Shown piece by piece: positions 33,016-37,250 of a DNA stretch of 37,250 nucleotides. The stretch covers positions 1-37,250 of the forward strand of contig JAFUTQ010000001.1 in NCBI GenBank assembly GCA_017484135.1, written 5' to 3'. The number at the start of each line of letters is the position of its first letter. Positions within the stretch are counted from its first letter, which is position 1. The stretch is from Lachnospiraceae bacterium. GTDB taxonomy: Bacteria; Bacillota; Clostridia; Lachnospirales; Lachnospiraceae. The position numbers were made by a program, and so were the translations under genes. The notes below the pieces were generated by a model that searched no databases, had not been told where the DNA came from, and saw nothing but the letters and a program-made list of their open reading frames with translations.

Positions 33016-35027
33016 CTACCGAACCCATTCTCCGTTCGCATTGACGCGGCAACTGCCGATTTTGGTGTTGACCGCCATCTTGCCGGACTCATAGCTGTAG
33101 TAGTACTTTCCGCCTACGCTGTACCAGCCGGTTCTCATTGCGCCGTCGGTACCAAGATAATACCATGCACCGCCGTCACTGAGCCAGCCCGTCTGCATTG
33201 CGCCGCTTGCATCCATGTAGTACCATTTACCTCCGTCATTGACCCATCCGGTCTGCATTGCACCGCTGGCGTTGGTGTAATACCATGCGCCACCGACATT
33301 GATCCAACCGATCTGCATTGCACCACTGGCATTCATGTAGTACCAGGTGCCGCCATCGTTGACCCATCCGGTCTGCATCGCGCCGCTGCCGCTGGTGTAG
33401 TACCAGGTGCCGCCGTCGTTGACCCATCCGGTCTGCATCACGCCGCTTCCGCTGGTGTAGTACCAGGTGCCGCCGTCGTTGATCCAGCCCGTCTGCATTG
33501 CGCCGCTCGCGTCGGTGTAATACCATCCGGTTCCGTCATTGATCCATCCGGTCTCTGCCACACCGTTTGCATCGTTGTAATGCCAGGTTCCGCCCTCCTG
33601 TACCCAGCCGGTCTGTTTTGTGCCTGATGTGGTCTGGGTTGAGGTCTGGTTATTGGTTGAGGTCTGTCCTGCGCTCTGGTTGCTGCCTGAGGTCTGACTT
33701 GAGTTCTGGTTCGCGCTCTGGCCAGGCTGCTCCGGGGAATCGGAGCCTGAGGGGGCATCTGGGTTCCATGTATTGATGTCTGCAAAGGTGAAGCCATGCT
33801 TCTTGGCATATGCTTCTGCTGTAGAGCCGGGGTGTCCGACGATGGTCAAACCTGTATATTCTGTTATTCCCGGTCCGTCATCGCCATAACCTACAGCCAA
33901 TTTTCCAATTTCTGTCGTACTGTTCGATATGATAATGCTAGTTAAACTGCTGCCGCCATACAATGCACCATCGCCGATTGATGTCACACTATCCGGTATG
34001 GTAATGCTGGTTAGACTGCTACAGCCAGAAAATGCATACGAGCCGATTGATGTCACACTATCCGGTATGGTAATGCTGGTTAAGCTGCTACAGCCTACAA
34101 ATGCAATATAGCCGATTGATGTCACAGTATTTGGTATCGCATAGGAGCCTGTTTTTCCCACCGGACATTTTATAAGCGTGGTTTTATCTTTCTTCAACAA
34201 TACCCCATCATCAGATACATAGTTGTGATTGCCGGAATCTACCTCGATAGTGGTTAAACTACTACAGTCCCAAAATGTACTCTCGCTGATTGATATCACA
34301 CTATCCGGTATGGTAATGTTGGTTAGACTTCTACAGCCATAAAATGCACCATCGCCGATTGATGTCACACTATTTCCTATGGTCACGCTTCTTAGATTCG
34401 TACATCCCCCAAATGCGAAGTCGCCGATTGATGTCACACTATTCGGTATGGTAATGCTGGTTAAACTACTACAGCCATTAATGCATCCCAGCCGATTGAT
34501 GTCACACTATTCGGTATGGTAATGCTGGCTAAACTGCTACAGCCATTAAATGCACCATCGCCGATTGATGTCACGCTATTCCCTATGGTTACGCTTCTTA
34601 GATTCGTACATCCCCCAAATGCCCAATTGCCGATTTCTTTCACACTATCCGGTATGGTAATGCTGGTTAGACTGCTGCAAACAGAAAATGCATCCCAGCC
34701 GATTGATGTCACACCACCTGTTATTTCAACAGTTTCCACCTTCTCTCTATGATCCTTAGACCATGGAGATGCCTTACTATAATCGTAAGTATCAGTATCA
34801 CTATCAAAAAAAACATCGTAGTCCGCCATCTTCCCCTCCCCGCTGATTGTCAGCTTGCCGTCCGAATCCAGCGTCCAGGTTACGTCAGCTCCTTCCGCTC
34901 CGCAGTCACCCGAATCGACAGTCGTTGCCGCATACGCCGTAAGCCCCCGCGCTCCAAACAGCAGGATCCCGACCAAAGCCATAAATGTCAGATATTTTGC
35001 TACACTTTTTTGTGTTATTTGTTTCAT
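33016..35027 (-). pseudogene. BspA-like leucine-rich-repeat, cell-wall-binding surface protein, frameshifted
   Basis: The intact product would be ~670 aa: signal peptide ([26 protein letters not shown]), a short beta-rich domain ([20 protein letters not shown]), about ten 23-residue LRR_5 repeats of the type [23 protein letters not shown], a Gly/Ser/Gln/Thr linker, then about nine CW_binding_1 repeats ([16 protein letters not shown]). The 5' frame (35027-34461) meets a stop after DALMAVVV; the rest continues in another frame (to 33016). A repeat copy reads cattaatgc at 34476-34484 where the neighbour at 34544 has cattaaatgc, so one base is missing. AAGGAGG precedes the ATG. No good promoter lies in the 190 bp up to the inverted repeat at 35217. 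Probably an adhesin; a sequencing slip is possible. Confidence 0.85.
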
Positions 35028-35216
35028 TTCAATCCTCCTTAATAAGATGTTTCGGCACGCGCCGTTTGCGCTGCCTGATGTGTATACTCCTTTTCCCCTC
35101 TTTCATTGGTAGTGTGTTTTGTGCTCCCCGTTGCCTGGATTTTTTCCCGCGCGCCCTGTCCCACAGCCATTTTTGCATGTTTTTTTGCGTCCCCTCCTCC
35201 GACTGTGAATAAATTG

Positions 35217-35249
35217 ACCCCTTTTCGCAGATATCTATAATCTACGAAA
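35217..35249 (+). repeat. Left 33-bp inverted repeat, recombinase core-type site
   Basis: Arms TTTCGCAGAT (35223-35232) and ATCTACGAAA (35240-35249) are inverted to each other (9/10) around the 7-bp spacer ATCTATA. The whole 33 bp matches the complement of 36724-36756 at 29 positions. Confidence 0.8.
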
Positions 35250-35293
35250 AAATCCCTGCGAACGGCTGAAATTCGGACTTTCGGAAAATTCAC

Positions 35294-36477
35294 TCACGCC
35301 GTCTGACCCACATTTTGACCCCTTATAGCTTCTAATGAGTTTGATAAATTGTTGAGAAGAGCACGCTTGATCTCCATCGAGGGATGCACATACCGGTTCA
35401 GTGTGATATTGACATTGGAATGTCCCAGAAGCTCACTTAAGCTCTTGGCGTCAAACCCGCTGTTCATGCAGTTGGTGGCAAAGGTATGCCGGAGAATATG
35501 CGCGTTGTGCTTTTTGATTCCGGCAGAGGACAGCACCTTCTGAAACTGATACTGGAAGGTTCTCGGGTCCGCGGCTCTCGAATCCGAAATGACATAGCCG
35601 TCCTTCCTTTGAAATGCAGTCAGATACGGGATCATGCGATCCGGCAGCGGGATGACCCGTTTGGAAAAGCTGCTCTTCGGCGATCCTTCCATCAGCATGG
35701 TCCTGGTCTGCTGTCCCTCTACCGGGAGTCTCTGAACCGTACGGTTCACACACAGAAGCTTATTTTCCAGATCAATATCACTCCACTTGAGCGCGCAGAC
35801 TTCTCCCAGCCGAAGCCCGGTGCTTAAGCACAGCAAGATCCCGAATTTGTTTCGATCCATCTTCCTGCCCAGCTCAGTGAAAAGCAGCGACTGTTCGGCA
35901 CTTGTCAGGGATTCCACGGGCTTTTTGCGGGAATTCTTTTTGATGGATTTTGCAAGTCTGATATTTGTGTGATACTGTGCATTGTAATATTCCAGAATGT
36001 GGTTCATGACCACGTAAATGCTCCCTCTCACGCTGTCTGACAGCTTTTCCCCGGATAACTCCATAACCTCCCGGAGATCGATTTCCTGCCAGCCGGATAT
36101 GTCGCTCACGGATAATTGGCTGATTTTGGGCATCAGAAACGATTCATAGATGCGCTTGTACTTGCTGTAGGTGCTTGGTTTTTTGGATTCTGACACCTCA
36201 CCAAGCCACGCCTGCGCTGCATCCGCGAGCGGATGGCACATCCATCGGTGCAGCCTTCGAAATCTGCGGGAGCGCTTATTTCGCTGCTCGCAGTGTTTTC
36301 TGAAAGGTTCGCGCGGTGGATGGACAGCTCGTCCAAACGCTTTTGTTTGGCTGCGGCATAGGTTTTTGCATACAGTGATCTGCTCTTTCTTTTGCCTGTG
36401 ACCGGATCGGTAACACGGTATCTTGCCTCCCATCTTCCATCTTTCCGGTAGCGGATATTTTCTCCTCGTCTTGCCAT
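35294..36477 (-). pseudogene. Tyrosine recombinase/integrase, frameshifted
   Basis: The N-terminal frame starts at the ATG 36477 (GGAGG 7 nt upstream): MARRGENIRYRKDGRWEARYRVTDPVTGKRKSRSLYAKTY is an arm-type DNA-binding domain like those of Tn916-type integrases. Around 36240 the coding switches to the -1 frame, which then encodes the core-binding domain (ADAAQAWLGEVSESKKPSTYSKYKRIYESFL) and the catalytic domain with all key residues: Arg in STGLRLGEVCALKW, HILRHTFATN (H-x-x-R), LGHSNVNIT and the nucleophilic Tyr in LNRYVHP. The stop is at 35294. The most likely cause is a 1-bp deletion or consensus error; a -1 slip is discussed in findings. It lies inside the inverted-repeat segment and should act on those repeats. 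Confidence 0.85.
35304..35332 (+). repeat. 29-bp direct repeat, left copy (arm-type site candidate)
   Basis: 28 of 29 bases match 36507-36535. It contains TGACCC twice, 12 bp apart (35304 and 35316), and lies at the 3' end of the recombinase gene. Another TTGACCCC is at 35215-35222, beside the left core site. Confidence 0.75.
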
Positions 36478-36506
36478 GAAATTTCCTCCTTTTCCTGCTG
36501 GATTTT

Positions 36507-36535
36507 TGACCCACATTTTGACCCCTTATCGCTTC
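36507..36535 (+). repeat. 29-bp direct repeat, right copy (arm-type site candidate)
   Basis: Matches 35304-35332 with one difference and the same TGACCC pair 12 bp apart. It sits 30 bp upstream of the recombinase start codon, so binding here could also regulate that gene. Confidence 0.75.
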
Positions 36536-36628
36536 GGATCTCCTGCGAAACATGCAAATTTGCGCTACAATTGCACTGAATTTATGGATAATTCTATACA
36601 ATTCCATTCCGATTGTGGCGGAATTCTG

Positions 36629-36657
36629 TTGACATTTGTCGAATAATTGAGTAAAAT
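36629..36657 (+). promoter_or_regulatory. Outward promoter inside the invertible segment
   Basis: TTGACA (36629-36634), exactly 17 bp, TAAAAT (36652-36657); start near 36664. A run of 11 T's follows at 36693-36703. In the present orientation the transcript would cross the right inverted repeat and stop at the terminator at 36770-36814, giving ~150 nt. Confidence 0.75.
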
Positions 36658-36723
36658 TAAAAAATATTGAATGAAAAGGTTGTTTTGAATGGTTTTTTTT
36701 TTTATTTTGAGCGCGAAAAATTG

Positions 36724-36756
36724 TTTCGTAGATTATAGTTATCTATGAAAAAGGGT
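36724..36756 (-). repeat. Right 33-bp inverted repeat, recombinase core-type site
   Basis: Arms TTTCGTAGAT (36724-36733) and ATCTATGAAA (36741-36750) flank the 7-bp spacer TATAGTT, which on the minus strand reads AACTATA and differs from the left spacer by one base. Confidence 0.8.
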
Positions 36757-36769
36757 GCAGTCAAAAAGA

Positions 36770-36814
36770 CGCTTGTCGAATCCCCTGCGGGAGGGTTCGA
36801 CAAGCGCCTTTTTT
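36770..36814 (+). terminator. Intrinsic terminator just outside the invertible segment
   Basis: CGCTTGTCGAA (36770-36780) pairs perfectly with TTCGACAAGCG (36796-36806), with CCC/GGG pairing inside, followed by CC and six T's. Confidence 0.9.
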
Positions 36815-36993
36815 GGCGGATATTAATTAATAAAAATTTAAGAAAGATTAACAGAGTTTCATTTGTTAAGAGCCCTCCTCCTGTGTTACACTGGTTGTAG
36901 TTTCATCTTGGTCTGAATTCACTGGCGATTCGCCGCATTTTCCAAGTATGCCAAAACTTTTTATCTTTTTTCAAATCACGAGGAGGACAATCT

Positions 36994-37250
36994 ATGACAC
37001 AAAAAAACATTTCTGCTGATTTCCGGCAAACCTTACAGGATGCCACCGGAGCTATCGATTACAATTATCTCAATGACTACATGTTCCGCGCTGTCCTGCA
37101 GACCGACCAGACCGCACTCAAGGGGCTGGTCAGCGCAGTTCTACACTTACCAATGGATGAGATCTCATCTCTTGAGATTATGAATCCCATCGAGTTGGGC
37201 AAGTCCATCGACAACAAGACGTTCATCCTCGACATCCGGGTAAGTCTGAA
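36994..37250 (+). CDS. Rpn/PD-(D/E)XK nuclease family transposase, 3'-truncated by window edge
   Basis: The first 85 residues are visible: MTQKNISADFRQTLQDATGA, then NDYMFRAVLQTDQTALKGLVSAVLHLPMDEISSLEIMNPIELG and FILDIRV. NDYMF near the start and the FILDI(R/K)V strand carrying the catalytic Asp are hallmarks of the Rpn family of recombination-promoting nucleases (PD-(D/E)XK fold), often labelled transposases and common in many copies in Lachnospiraceae. GAGGAGG lies about 9 nt before the ATG. It runs off the window, so completeness is unknown. Confidence 0.85.
   Translation, partial: MTQKNISADFRQTLQDATGAIDYNYLNDYMFRAVLQTDQTALKGLVSAVLHLPMDEISSLEIMNPIELGKSIDNKTFILDIRVSL

Larger units (their letters stand above)
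35217..36756. mobile_element. Putative invertible segment carrying a tyrosine recombinase and outward promoter
   Basis: 1,540 bp bounded by the two inverted core-type sites. Inside are the recombinase gene (-), two 29-bp direct repeats, and a TTGACA-17-TAAAAT promoter aimed at the right end. The LRR surface-protein gene starts 190 bp beyond the left end; a terminator begins 14 bp beyond the right end. Site-specific inversion would exchange which side receives the promoter. Inverted rather than direct orientation of the sites argues against a plain integrated element. Confidence 0.6.

Noticed and set aside
33016-33526. Additional frames over the CW_binding repeats (minus strand)
   Set aside because: They are shadows in other frames of the repetitive 60-bp units, rich in Arg/His or Met/Gln with no domain.
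35217-36756. An integrated mobile element with attL/attR at the 33-bp repeats
   Set aside because: Integration gives direct repeats; these are inverted, contain no cargo beyond the recombinase, and suit inversion better. The 29-bp direct repeats keep an integrative origin possible.

Overview
The window looks like a chromosome segment of a Gram-positive anaerobe of the Lachnospiraceae type (Clostridia). The evidence is strong GGAGG ribosome binding sites, moderate GC, choline-binding-like (CW_binding_1) repeats on surface proteins, an LTA-synthase-like sulfatase, BspA-like leucine-rich repeats, and tetrapyrrole genes typical of B12/siroheme-making clostridia. The taxon is inferred from gene content, not from a marker gene.

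Layout. 1-6632 (+) is the 3' part of a very large repetitive cell-surface protein, closed by a bidirectional terminator. 8707-6713 (-) is a 2-isopropylmalate synthase with an AraC-type DNA-binding domain fused to its C-terminus. A GNAT acetyltransferase diverges from it. 14722-9533 (-) is one probable transcription unit: an OmpR-type response regulator, a histidine kinase, a VTC-type polyphosphate polymerase, a DUF4956 membrane protein and a carbohydrate-binding beta-helix lipoprotein. 14884-17380 (+) holds a small membrane protein, a chemotaxis receptor and an NfeD protein. 17532-24986 (+) is a tetrapyrrole operon: precorrin-2 dehydrogenase, HemB, HemL, HemA and a HemC-CobA-HemD triple fusion, followed by a 2-hydroxyacid dehydrogenase. 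Together these enzymes make precorrin-2/sirohydrochlorin from glutamyl-tRNA. 25973-25014 (-) is a zinc-dependent phospholipase C family protein. 26272-30100 (+) holds a flippase-like membrane protein, TraX and an LTA-synthase-like sulfatase, then a Nudix hydrolase, a family 2 glycosyltransferase and a RelB/RelE-type toxin-antitoxin pair.

The right end (33-37 kb) is accessory DNA. A secreted leucine-rich-repeat, cell-wall-binding protein gene (-) lies beside a 1.54-kb segment bounded by 33-bp inverted repeats (29/33 identical). Each repeat looks like a tyrosine-recombinase core site: two 10-bp arms around a 7-bp spacer. The segment carries a tyrosine recombinase gene and a near-consensus promoter that points out of it into a terminator. 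Inverting the segment would aim that promoter at the surface-protein gene, so I read this as a phase-variation switch held in the OFF orientation. Both the recombinase and the surface-protein gene carry a single-base frameshift. An Rpn/PD-(D/E)XK transposase-family nuclease gene starts just beyond and runs off the window.

A second notable feature is a pair of ~155-bp structured repeats at 26019-26176 and 30103-30255, in opposite orientations. Each has 20-26-bp terminal inverted repeats enclosing three hairpins whose sequences differ but whose pairing is kept.
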